The notes under the pieces: generated by a model
Database searches by the model: none
What the model saw: the letters and a program-made list of their open reading frames with translations, nothing else
Told to the model about the DNA's origin: nothing
Source: Pseudomonadota bacterium
GTDB lineage: Bacteria > Pseudomonadota > Gammaproteobacteria > Pseudomonadales > UBA5518
Reading direction: 5' to 3'
Length of the DNA stretch: 8,120 nucleotides
Assembly: GCA_022705125.1 (NCBI GenBank)
Contig: JAKJFB010000117.1
Location: 1 to 8,120 of the forward strand
Part shown: positions 1-8,120 of the stretch, piece by piece
Numbering within the stretch: position 1 is the first letter of the stretch
Layout: each line of letters begins with the position of its first letter
Translations under genes and position numbers: made by a program

Positions 1-1047
1 CAGCAGCAGGGCGCGGTCGGCGTCGCGCGCACCGCGGAACAGCTTGCGATAGCCGTCGATCACGCGCTTCGAATAGCGCCGCGTGGCCCCGAAATCCAGC
101 AGCGCGACGCGCTGGCCCGCGTCCTGGTAGCGGAAGTTGGCGAAATTCGGGTCGGTCTGCACCAGGCGGAACTCGAACATCTCGCGAAACAGCAACCGGA
201 ACAGCAGCGTCGCGATGCGGTCGCGCACCGCCTGCGCCGCCACGTCCATGCGCTCCACCGCACGGCCCGGCACGTAGCTCATCGCCAGCACCTCGCGTCG
301 CGTCAGCGCCTCGTCGACCGAGGGGACCACGAAATCGGCGTCGTCGGCCAGCAACGCGCCGAAATGGCGCAGGTGCCCTGCTTCCTTCAGGTAATCCGCC
401 TCGGCCTTCAGCTGGCGCTTGGCCTCGTGCAGCAGCGGCGCGAGGTTGATGCCATCGGGCAGCAGCCGCGCGATACGCAGCAGCGTCGCGACGTTGTCGA
501 CATCGCTGTCGATGGAGCGCGCGATACCGGGGTACTGGATCTTCAGCGCGAGGTGGCGCCCGTCGAGCGTGGTGGCGCGGTGCACCTGCCCGATCGAGGC
601 CGCGGCCAGCGGTTGCCACGAGAAGTCGGCGAACAGGCGCTGCCAGTCCTTGCCCCAGGCCTTGACCAGCACGCCCTCGAGCTGGCGCCGCGGCATGGCC
701 TGCGCGTCGGCGCGCAGCCGCGCGAGGATCTCGGAGAGCTGCGGCGGCAACAGGTCGCCGGCGTCCATCGACAACAGCTGCCCCATCTTCATCGCCGCGC
801 CGCGCAGGTTCGCGAGTTGCCCGGCGAGCCGGCGCGCATTCGCGGGAGTCAGCAGCAACTCGCTCGCGCGCGGCATCCTGCCCTGCGCGATCTGGCGCCC
901 GCCCTCGGCCAGCATGCCCCCGGCAATGCCGGTCGCCAGACGCGCCATGCGCCCCAGCCGCGACAACCTGCCGCCCGGCACCGCCGATGTCTTCCTGCTC
1001 CCGTCGTCCGATTCAGCCACCGTGGCCTCCGTTGCCCGTGTGCTCAT
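1..1047 (-). CDS. ABC1/AarF/UbiB-family atypical kinase, COQ8/ADCK3-like (partial, C-terminus beyond left edge)
   Basis: This minus-strand gene is read for 349 codons and leaves the window still open. The family usually has about 430-450 residues, so roughly the last fifth is missing. Family hallmarks in order are the KxGQ motif (K87-M88-G89-Q90), the alanine-rich loop replacing the usual glycine-rich loop (A148-A149-A150-S151, then IGQVH), the ATP-site lysine K169 in LALKIQYPG, the catalytic-loop motif QTDPNFANF (D299, N304) and the metal-binding D318-F319-G320 in LLDFGATR. Members of this family support ubiquinone biosynthesis as ATPases or kinases acting on the biosynthetic complex or lipids, usually at the membrane. 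The TDPNxxN and DFGATR versions match mitochondrial COQ8/ADCK3 better than E. coli UbiB, which carries a DxHPGN-type loop. No transmembrane tail can be judged because the C-terminus is absent. ATG at 1047 was chosen because it opens the frame upstream of the conserved RLSRLGRMARL stretch; its Shine-Dalgarno is weak. The family call is firm, but the exact substrate is unknown. Confidence 0.93.
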   Translation of the reverse strand, partial: MSTRATEATVAESDDGSRKTSAVPGGRLSRLGRMARLATGIAGGMLAEGGRQIAQGRMPRASELLLTPANARRLAGQLANLRGAAMKMGQLLSMDAGDLLPPQLSEILARLRADAQAMPRRQLEGVLVKAWGKDWQRLFADFSWQPLAAASIGQVHRATTLDGRHLALKIQYPGIARSIDSDVDNVATLLRIARLLPDGINLAPLLHEAKRQLKAEADYLKEAGHLRHFGALLADDADFVVPSVDEALTRREVLAMSYVPGRAVERMDVAAQAVRDRIATLLFRLLFREMFEFRLVQTDPNFANFRYQDAGQRVALLDFGATRRYSKRVIDGYRKLFRGARDADRALLL

Positions 1048-1157
1048 TGTGCGCGAATGCCCGTGCATTCACCACGACAGCATACGCGCGCCGCGCGAGC
1101 GCGGACCGCCGTGTAGAATGCCGCCGCATCCCGCAACGCCCGGAGACACCCCCGACC
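1048..1157. promoter_or_regulatory. Divergent intergenic region between the ABC1 kinase and the Atm1-type transporter
   Basis: About 110 bases separate two start codons that point away from each other, so both promoters must lie here or inside the opposite gene. On the plus strand TAGAAT at 1114-1119 matches the sigma-70 -10 consensus in five of six positions and lies 38 bases before the transporter ATG, but no convincing -35 box precedes it. On the minus strand TATGCT (1084 down to 1079) is a weaker -10 candidate about 30 bases before the kinase start. Both assignments are inference from short matches. Confidence 0.4.
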
Positions 1158-2930
1158 ATGCGCAGCAGCCATTCGGCAAGCCACGAAGCCACGGGGTTCA
1201 GCTGGCGTGCGATCCGCATGATCTGGCCGTACCTGGCGCAGTACCGCGCGCGCATCGCGCTGGCGCTGGGCTGCCTGGTGCTCGCGAAGCTCGGCAGCAT
1301 CTGGGCGCCCTTCCTGCTCAAGCACGCGGTGGATGCGATGGGCGCCGGCGGCGCGGCGTGGCTGAAGGCCGCGCTGGGACTGGTCGCGGCCTACGGCGCG
1401 GCGCGCCTGGCCAACGTGATGTTCGGCGAGATCCGCGACACGCTGTTCGGCCGCGTCACCGAGCGCGCGATGCGCCGCGTGGGTCTGCGCGTCTTCGAGC
1501 ACCTGCACGGGCTGGACCTGGACTTCCACCTCGAGCGGCGCACCGGGGGGCTCGCGCGCGACATCGAGCGCGGCACCAACGGCATCAGCTTCCTGATGCG
1601 CTTCTTCGTGTTCAACATCGCGCCCACGCTGTTCGAGATCCTGGTGGTCGCGGGCCTGCTGGCGTGGAACTACGGGATTGCCTACGCGGCGATCACGCTG
1701 GCCGCGGTGCTGGCCTACATCGCGTTCTCCATCGTCGCCACCGAGTGGCGCACGACCTACGTGCGCGCGGCCAACCTGGCGGATTCGGCCAGCAACACGC
1801 TCGCCGTCGACAGCCTGCTGAACTACGAGACGGTGAAGTACTTCGGCAACGAGGCGCACGAGGCCGCGCGCTACGACGCCGAACTCGGCAGGTGGGAGGA
1901 GGCGCGGCGCAAGAACCGCCTGACGCTGTTCGCGCTGAATGCCGGGCAGGCGCTGATCGTGGCGCTGGCGATGACCGCGAGCATGGCGCTGGCGGCGCGC
2001 GACGTGAGCCGCGGCCGGATGAGCGTGGGCGACTTCGTGCTGATCAACGCCTTCATGATGCAGCTGTTCATGCCGCTCAATTTCCTCGGCATGGTCTATC
2101 GCGAGATCAAGGGCTCGCTGGCGGCGATCGAGGAGATGTTCGGCCTGCTGGCCGTGCGCCCGCGCGTCGCCGACCGCCCCGGCGCGCGCGCCCTGGCGGT
2201 GAGCGGTGCGCGCGTGGAGTTCCGCGACGTGGCCTTCCGCTACCAGGCCGAACGCGAGATCCTGCGCGGCGTGAATCTCCGCATCGAACCGGGCACCAAG
2301 CTCGCGGTGGTGGGCGCGAGCGGGGCCGGCAAGTCGACGCTGGTGAAGCTGCTGTTCCGCTTCCACGACGCGAGCGAGGGCGCGATCCTGATCGACGGCC
2401 AGGACATCCGCGACGTCACGCAGCAATCGCTGCGCGCGGCGATCGGCATCGTGCCCCAGGACACGGTGCTCTTCAACGACACGCTGCTCGAGAACATCCG
2501 CTTCGGGCGCCCGGGCGCGAGCGACGCCGACGTGCAGCAGGCCGTGCGCATGGCACATCTGGCGGACTTCGTGGCGCAGCTGCCGCAAGGGCTGGCCACG
2601 CGCGTGGGCGAACGCGGCCTGAAACTCTCCGGCGGCGAGCGCCAGCGGGTGGCGATCGCGCGCACCATCCTCAAGCGCCCGCCCATCCTGGTCTTCGACG
2701 AAGCCACCTCCTCGCTCGACAGCAAGGCCGAGCGCCTCATTCTCACGGCGCTCGCCGAGATTGCGCACGGCCACACCAGCCTGGTGATCGCGCACCGGCT
2801 CTCGACCGTGGTCGACGCCGACTGCATCGCGGTGCTGGACGGCGGTCGCGTGATCGAGCAGGGCCGCCACGAGGAACTGCTCGCCGCCGGCGGCGCCTAT
2901 GCCGCGCTGTGGCGCAACCAGCAGACGTAG
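1158..2930 (+). CDS. Atm1/ABCB7-type ABC half-transporter (membrane domain fused to ATPase domain)
   Basis: This complete 590-residue protein is a homodimeric exporter of the inner membrane. Its N-terminal membrane domain (about 25-320) should form six helices; hydrophobic stretches lie near 32-55, 70-88, 150-195 and 258-312. The ATPase domain (about 350-585) has the aromatic A-loop Y362, Walker A GASGAGKS (386-393), Q-loop Q434, signature LSGGERQ (490-496), Walker B ILVFDE (510-515), D-loop SSLD (518-521) and switch H546, so it looks fully active. ETVKYFGNE (224-232) is a hallmark of the Atm1/ABCB7 group. R198, N261, Q264, G311 and R315 line up, as I recall, with glutathione-contact positions of the Novosphingobium Atm1 structure. 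Family members export glutathione-linked compounds, such as sulfur/iron-sulfur-related species in mitochondria and metal-glutathione adducts in bacteria. The frame stays open upstream to 987, but ATG 1158 fits the family's N-terminus and has GGAGA at 1142-1146. Which glutathione conjugate it moves cannot be read here. Confidence 0.94.
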   Translation: MRSSHSASHEATGFSWRAIRMIWPYLAQYRARIALALGCLVLAKLGSIWAPFLLKHAVDAMGAGGAAWLKAALGLVAAYGAARLANVMFGEIRDTLFGRVTERAMRRVGLRVFEHLHGLDLDFHLERRTGGLARDIERGTNGISFLMRFFVFNIAPTLFEILVVAGLLAWNYGIAYAAITLAAVLAYIAFSIVATEWRTTYVRAANLADSASNTLAVDSLLNYETVKYFGNEAHEAARYDAELGRWEEARRKNRLTLFALNAGQALIVALAMTASMALAARDVSRGRMSVGDFVLINAFMMQLFMPLNFLGMVYREIKGSLAAIEEMFGLLAVRPRVADRPGARALAVSGARVEFRDVAFRYQAEREILRGVNLRIEPGTKLAVVGASGAGKSTLVKLLFRFHDASEGAILIDGQDIRDVTQQSLRAAIGIVPQDTVLFNDTLLENIRFGRPGASDADVQQAVRMAHLADFVAQLPQGLATRVGERGLKLSGGERQRVAIARTILKRPPILVFDEATSSLDSKAERLILTALAEIAHGHTSLVIAHRLSTVVDADCIAVLDGGRVIEQGRHEELLAAGGAYAALWRNQQT

Positions 2931-2947
2931 GTCGGCATTCATGCCGG
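2931..2947. repeat. REP-like palindrome directly after the transporter stop codon
   Basis: The stem CGGCAT (2933-2938) and ATGCCG (2941-2946) pair perfectly around a two-base TC centre. The motif begins immediately after the TAG stop, so stop and repeat together read GTAGGTCGGCATTCATGCCG. A closely related palindrome lies at 6971-6988 after another gene. No T-run follows, so it is not a classic Rho-independent terminator. Short GTAGGTCGG-type palindromes after stop codons are familiar as REP-like elements in Gammaproteobacteria; assigning this one to them is inference. Confidence 0.55.
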
Positions 2948-2972
2948 AATGGCGACCCACAGGGGGCCGCGG

Positions 2973-3001
2973 TTGCCTGCAGCCGCCGGCGCGCATATGC
3001 T
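2973..3001 (+). promoter_or_regulatory. Candidate sigma-70 promoter for the small protein and LLM oxidoreductase
   Basis: TTGCCT at 2973-2978 and TATGCT at 2996-3001 each match the sigma-70 consensus in four of six positions and are separated by the ideal 17 bases. Transcription would start near 3008, leaving a leader of about 50 bases before the GTG at 3061. The match is modest, and read-through from the transporter gene is an equally simple source of the transcript. Confidence 0.33.
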
Positions 3002-3060
3002 CCGTCGATGATCCGCCACCAGACGCCGCCCGCGCGGCGTATCCGAGCGTGAAACCGACC

Positions 3061-3381
3061 GTGAGCAAGACCGACCTGCGCGCCGAGATCGAGCAACAGG
3101 TGAGCGATTACCTGCGCCGTGGCGGCGCCGTGGCGGAGGTCGCGCGCGGCATCAGCGGGCGCGACCAGGCACAGGGTCCGGTCGGCAGGTTCCATGCCTT
3201 CACGCCGCGCCCCAAGGAGGAACGCACCTACGTGCCCGAGGTGGTCGCGGCCATCGAGGCCAGGCGGCGCAAGCCCAAGGAAAAGCCCGCCGGCAAGCGC
3301 CCGCGCTTCGTGCGCAAGGCCGTCTATGACGACTTCGGCGAGCCCGTGCGCTGGGAATGGGTGGAGCAGGAAGGCAAGTAG
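3061..3381 (+). CDS. Small basic protein of unknown function with an RGGAVAEV motif
   Basis: I do not recognise this protein. From GTG 3061 it has 106 residues. The N-terminal part (4-30) looks helical and ends in RRGGAVAEVARGISGRD (19-35). The middle (46-68) has a PRPKEERTYVPEVVAAIEAR segment, followed by a lysine/arginine/proline-rich linker (68-82). The C-terminus is aromatic and mixed-charge (PRFVRKAVYDDFGEPVRWEW, 81-100). There is no signal peptide and no membrane helix, so it is probably cytoplasmic. The RGGxVxEV pattern faintly recalls the small RNA-polymerase-binding protein SutA of Pseudomonas, but the acidic half of SutA is absent and I do not propose that identity. The frame extends upstream to 2899 inside the transporter gene, but that extension is low-complexity and translates the palindrome, so I prefer 3061; GTG 3049 is the alternative. 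It ends 22 bases before the LLM oxidoreductase, suggesting co-transcription. That it is a real gene is likely: the charged, ordered composition differs from shadow frames. Confidence 0.72.
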   Translation: MSKTDLRAEIEQQVSDYLRRGGAVAEVARGISGRDQAQGPVGRFHAFTPRPKEERTYVPEVVAAIEARRRKPKEKPAGKRPRFVRKAVYDDFGEPVRWEWVEQEGK

Positions 3382-3392
3382 GACAGCAAGCC

Positions 3393-3397
3393 GGGAG
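3393..3397 (+). promoter_or_regulatory. Ribosome binding site fixing the LLM oxidoreductase start
   Basis: GGGAG lies six bases before ATG 3404. It decides the start, because the reading frame stays open upstream to 3119 inside the preceding gene. Confidence 0.7.
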
Positions 3398-3403
3398 CCT
3401 CGC

Positions 3404-4264
3404 ATGAAGATCGGCATCATCCCCGTCAACGTGGGCTACACCTCGGTCGAGCAGCTCGTGGCGGTGGCGCAGGCCGCGGAGGCGGCGGGCTTCGAGTCGG
3501 CCTGGACCTTCGAGCACGTGATGGTGCCGGTCGCGTACGACTCGCGTTATCCCTATTCCGGCTCCGGCAAGATGGGCATTGCGCCGGAGGTGAACTTCAT
3601 CGATCCGCTGATCGCGCTGGCGACCATCGCCGCGCACACGAAGCGCCTGCGTCTCGGCACGGGCGTGAACATCCTGCCCCAGACCAACCCGCTGCTGCTC
3701 GCGAAGCAGGCCGCCAGCATCGACGTACTGAGCGGCGGGCGCCTCACGCTGGGCCTCGGCATCGGCTGGCTCGAGGAAGAGTTCGTGGCCATGGGCGTGC
3801 CCTTCGAGCACCGCGGCGCGCGCTTTGACGATTACATTTCGGCAATGAAAAAGGTCTGGTCGGAGGAGCTGGTCGAGCACCACAGCGAGTTCCTCGACTG
3901 GAGCGGCTTCAAGAGTTACCCGCTGCCGGTGCAGAAGCCCTTCCCCGTGATCATCGGCGGCAGCAAGGGCAAGGCCTTCGAGCGGATCGCCCGATTCGGC
4001 ACCGGCTGGTACGCGCCGTGCGAATCCACCGACGATCTCGCGCCCATGCTGGACGCGCTGAAACACGCCTGCAGCGCGCTCGGGCGCGACTTCGCGCAGA
4101 TCGAGATCACCGCGATGTGGCGGCCCGAGCTCGGCGCGGAACGCGTCCACGCGATGCGGGAGCTCGGCGTGCACCGCCTGGTGGCGCGCATGATCCCCGA
4201 CCCGCGCCACGACCTGCTCGCGCGGATCGCGCGCGTGGGCGAGGACGTCATCGCGAAGCTCTGA
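3404..4264 (+). CDS. LLM-class flavin/F420-dependent oxidoreductase (luciferase-like monooxygenase fold)
   Basis: This complete 286-residue protein is expected to form a TIM barrel that binds F420 or reduced FMN and carries out hydride transfer or monooxygenation. The N-terminal strand MKIGIIPVN, the AAEAAGFESAWTFEHV segment (24-39), RLRLGTGVNILPQTNPLLLAKQ (81-102), the core IDVLSGGRLTLGLGIGW (106-122) with EEEFVAMGVPFEHRGAR (124-140), and PFPVIIGG (179-186) are all family hallmarks. Length and motif spacing fit the mycobacterial Rv2161c-like F420 subfamily (TIGR03619). Similarity to that group does not prove F420 use, since FMN-dependent relatives share the fold. There is no signal peptide, so the protein is cytoplasmic. 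It follows the small unknown protein by 22 bases and is probably in its operon. The receptor gene follows after a 134-base gap. The substrate is unknown. Confidence 0.9.
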   Translation: MKIGIIPVNVGYTSVEQLVAVAQAAEAAGFESAWTFEHVMVPVAYDSRYPYSGSGKMGIAPEVNFIDPLIALATIAAHTKRLRLGTGVNILPQTNPLLLAKQAASIDVLSGGRLTLGLGIGWLEEEFVAMGVPFEHRGARFDDYISAMKKVWSEELVEHHSEFLDWSGFKSYPLPVQKPFPVIIGGSKGKAFERIARFGTGWYAPCESTDDLAPMLDALKHACSALGRDFAQIEITAMWRPELGAERVHAMRELGVHRLVARMIPDPRHDLLARIARVGEDVIAKL

Positions 4265-4398
4265 AACTCCTCTCGCGATTACCATCGCACTCGATTGCAT
4301 TGGCGCATCTTACTGGGTACTCTCCGGAACGATCGTGGCGCTCCGCGTTGCCGGACGCCAGCTCCCGATGTCCATAACAATTTCCGAGGAGAGGGTTC
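4265..4398 (+). promoter_or_regulatory. Leader and probable promoter region of the TonB-dependent receptor
   Basis: This 134-base gap has lower GC than its surroundings, as expected for a promoter. The strongest element is the Shine-Dalgarno AGGAGAGGG (4387-4395), three bases before ATG 4399, with AGGAG ending seven bases before it; this decides the start. TTGCAT (4295-4300) and TACTCT (4318-4323) are 17 bases apart but match the consensus in only three of six positions each, so the promoter assignment is weak. I see no Fur-box-like GATAAT repeats and no recognisable riboswitch. Confidence 0.5.
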
Positions 4399-6951
<2,553 letters not shown>

Positions 6952-6970
6952 CGCGCGCCACCAACCGTGG

Positions 6971-6988
6971 GTCCGCATTCATGCGGAC
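6971..6988. repeat. REP-like perfect palindrome downstream of the receptor gene
   Basis: GTCCGCAT (6971-6978) and ATGCGGAC (6981-6988) form a perfect 8-bp stem around a TC centre, 20 bases after the receptor stop. It shares the core GCATTCATGC with the palindrome at 2931-2947. It differs at a stem position where both sides changed together (G-C became C-G), so pairing is kept. No T-run follows, so transcription termination, if any, would not be classic intrinsic. A role in 3'-end protection of the receptor mRNA is possible but is inference. Confidence 0.6.
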
Positions 6989-7023
6989 AGCCGCCGGCCG
7001 CTGCATCGCACCGCCCGGTGGCT
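6989..7023. other. Second stem-loop immediately after the palindrome
   Basis: AGCCGCCGG (6989-6997) can pair with CCGGTGGCT (7015-7023): nine pairs including one G-T, with a 17-base loop. It abuts the preceding palindrome, so two hairpins stand in tandem behind the receptor gene. With DNA this GC-rich, chance pairing is a real alternative. Confidence 0.35.
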
Positions 7024-7046
7024 GAGCCCCTGCGTCCCGCTGTTGA

Positions 7047-7086
7047 GCGCTGCGGTCCTGTGCAGCGCGCCGCGATCGGCTAGCAT
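7047..7086 (+). promoter_or_regulatory. Inverted repeat and candidate -10 box upstream of the aldo/keto reductase
   Basis: GCGCTGC (7047-7053) and GCAGCGC (7062-7068) are perfect 7-base arms around eight bases. TAGCAT (7081-7086) matches the -10 consensus in four of six positions, 39 bases before the reductase ATG. No good -35 box is visible, but the inverted repeat lies where one would be, so it could be an operator for a regulator encoded elsewhere. The start codon itself has only a weak AGAGAGA Shine-Dalgarno at 7114-7120. Confidence 0.3.
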
Positions 7087-7125
7087 CTGTCCTCCGGCAC
7101 AACCGCCAAGCACAGAGAGAACGCC

Positions 7126-8091
7126 ATGAAGACGATTCCGCTGCCCCGCACCGGCCTCACGGTCAGCCAGCTGTGCCTCGGCACGAACCAGTTCGGCACC
7201 GCGCAGGACGACGCGCGCGCCCACGAGATGCTCGACACCTTCCGCGCGCTCGGCGGCAATTTCATCGATACCGCGCACGGCTACGCGGACTGGATCCCGA
7301 CCGCGCCGCGCGCGGCCTCCGAGCACTGCATCGGCCGCTGGCTGGCGCGCCAGCGGCGCGACAGCGTGGTGATCGCCACCAAGGGTTGCGAATTCGACTA
7401 CCGCGCCGGCTTCACGCCGCGCGTGACACCGGAGCACCTCGGCGCCGATCTCGAGGGCAGTCTCGCCGCGCTCGGCACGGACTACATCGACCTGTACTGG
7501 CTTCACCGCGACGATCCCTCGCACCCGGTCGAGGCCATCCTCGACGCGCTGATCGCACACCAGCGCGCCGGACGGATCCGCCATTTCGGCTGCTCGAACT
7601 GGAGCGTGGCGCGCATCGAGCAGGCGCAACGCTACGCGGCCTCCATCGGCCACGAGGGCTTCGTCGCCTGCCAGCCGATGTGGGGCCTGGCCGAGCCCGA
7701 CCGCGCCGCGATGCAGCAGTTCGCCCCGGGTGGCTACTACGAGGACGGCTACCGCGCACTGCACGAGGCCGGGCTCACGATGATCCCCTACTCGGGCCAG
7801 AGCCGCGGCATCTTCACCCGGCTCGCCGCCGGGCAGGAGGAATCGATCGCTGCGGACGTGAGGGCGCTGTACCTCTCGGACACCAACCGGCGCAAGCTCG
7901 GCGTGGTGCGCGAGCTGGCCCTGCAGCACAACGCCACGGTGAACGCCGTGGTGCTCGCCTACCTCACCAGCCAGCCGCTGCCGACGGTCCCGATCATCGG
8001 CGCGAGCAGCCTGGCGCAGCTGCGCGAGAGCGTGGGCTCCTGCGCGCTGGTGCTGTCGGTCGAGGAGCTCGACACGCTGCGCAACGCATGA
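7126..8091 (+). CDS. Aldo/keto reductase, NAD(P)H-dependent
   Basis: This complete 321-residue TIM-barrel oxidoreductase reduces carbonyls to alcohols, or the reverse, in the cytoplasm. The catalytic tetrad is intact: D48 in FIDTAHGYAD, Y53, K86 in IATKG and H127 in WLHRDD. The family signature GCSNWS (155-160), Q183 in ACQPMWGL and the C-terminal cofactor segment PIIGASSLAQLRESV (289-303) are also present; this last loop usually holds the 2'-phosphate of NADPH. The opening LPRTGLTVSQLCLGTNQFG (6-24) is typical of the short-loop, YajO/Tas-like branch that also includes sugar- and aromatic-acting reductases. DWIPTAPRAASEH (55-67) between Y53 and the next helix replaces the shorter GxSE link of most members, and PMWGLAEP (184-191) replaces the usual YN(L) strand, so the substrate pocket may be unusual. 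It lies 174 bases after the receptor gene on the same strand, and a following gene may begin 22 bases after its stop. The substrate is unknown. Confidence 0.93.
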   Translation: MKTIPLPRTGLTVSQLCLGTNQFGTAQDDARAHEMLDTFRALGGNFIDTAHGYADWIPTAPRAASEHCIGRWLARQRRDSVVIATKGCEFDYRAGFTPRVTPEHLGADLEGSLAALGTDYIDLYWLHRDDPSHPVEAILDALIAHQRAGRIRHFGCSNWSVARIEQAQRYAASIGHEGFVACQPMWGLAEPDRAAMQQFAPGGYYEDGYRALHEAGLTMIPYSGQSRGIFTRLAAGQEESIAADVRALYLSDTNRRKLGVVRELALQHNATVNAVVLAYLTSQPLPTVPIIGASSLAQLRESVGSCALVLSVEELDTLRNA

Positions 8092-8113
8092 AGGCGGCGG
8101 CGGAGCGCGCGCG

Positions 8114-8120
8114 ATGAGCC
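8114..8120 (+). CDS. Possible start of a further gene, cut by the right edge
   Basis: ATG at 8114 is preceded at eight bases by GGAG (8102-8105), a good ribosome-binding arrangement, and lies 22 bases after the reductase stop. Only seven bases are visible, so nothing can be said about the product. An earlier ATG overlapping the reductase stop (8088) opens only nine codons before a TGA at 8115-8117. Confidence 0.3.

Noticed and set aside
419..3052. An 877-codon plus-strand open frame spanning the kinase and transporter genes
   Set aside because: It crosses two confident genes in the wrong frame, and its translation is arginine-rich with no domain.
1044..3068. A 674-codon open frame on the minus strand opposite the transporter
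   Set aside because: It is histidine-, arginine- and alanine-rich without domain motifs and mirrors the G/C third positions of the real transporter gene; a shadow of high GC.
4295..4323. TTGCAT and TACTCT at 17-base spacing as the receptor promoter
   Set aside because: Only three of six matches in each box, so not listed as a separate feature; mentioned only within the leader region.
4265..4398. A Fur box or riboswitch upstream of the receptor
   Set aside because: No GATAAT-type repeats and no recognisable aptamer core; only a 5-base TCCGG/CCGGA pairing is present.
6971..7023. Rho-independent terminator for the receptor gene
   Set aside because: The hairpins are good but no run of T follows either, so the classic terminator pattern is missing.
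8088..8117. A small coding region starting at the ATG that overlaps the reductase stop
   Set aside because: Only nine codons before a stop, low complexity (alanine/arginine), and the ATG at 8114 with GGAG is a better candidate for the next gene.

Overview
The window is ordinary-looking chromosome from a high-GC member of the Pseudomonadota. Codon third positions are strongly G/C throughout, and long antisense ORFs appear everywhere as a by-product. A Gammaproteobacterium is my best guess. It rests on the TonB-dependent receptor of the VVTAQRR type, a COQ8/ADCK3-like AarF kinase and an LLM-class flavin/F420 oxidoreductase together, but the sequence cannot settle the lineage. I see no rRNA, tRNA, CRISPR array, insertion sequence or phage gene. 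The window is almost fully coding, and the longest gap between genes is about 175 bases.

Left part (1-2930): two divergently transcribed genes share a roughly 110-base intergenic region. On the minus strand is an ABC1/UbiB-family kinase-like protein, cut off by the left edge after 349 codons, whose motifs resemble the COQ8/ADCK3 type more than E. coli UbiB. On the plus strand is a complete 590-residue ABC half-transporter of the Atm1/ABCB7 type (glutathione-linked export). Both have well-known mitochondrial relatives.

Middle part (2931-4264): a small REP-like palindrome follows the transporter stop codon. After it come a 106-residue protein I cannot assign and, 22 bases later, a 286-residue LLM-class oxidoreductase with its own clear ribosome binding site. 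These two probably form an operon.

Right part (4265-8120): a complete 850-residue TonB-dependent outer-membrane receptor with signal peptide, TonB box, plug and barrel; then a structured intergenic region with a second, more perfect copy of the palindrome; then a complete 321-residue aldo/keto reductase. The last bases hold what looks like the Shine-Dalgarno and start codon of another plus-strand gene.

How the genes work together is only partly readable. The receptor could import a ligand on which the reductase or the LLM enzyme acts, but nothing in the sequence names that ligand. I did not find a convincing new system. The observations most worth following are the pair of related palindromes with compensatory stem changes, the unassigned small protein, and the structured gap upstream of the aldo/keto reductase.
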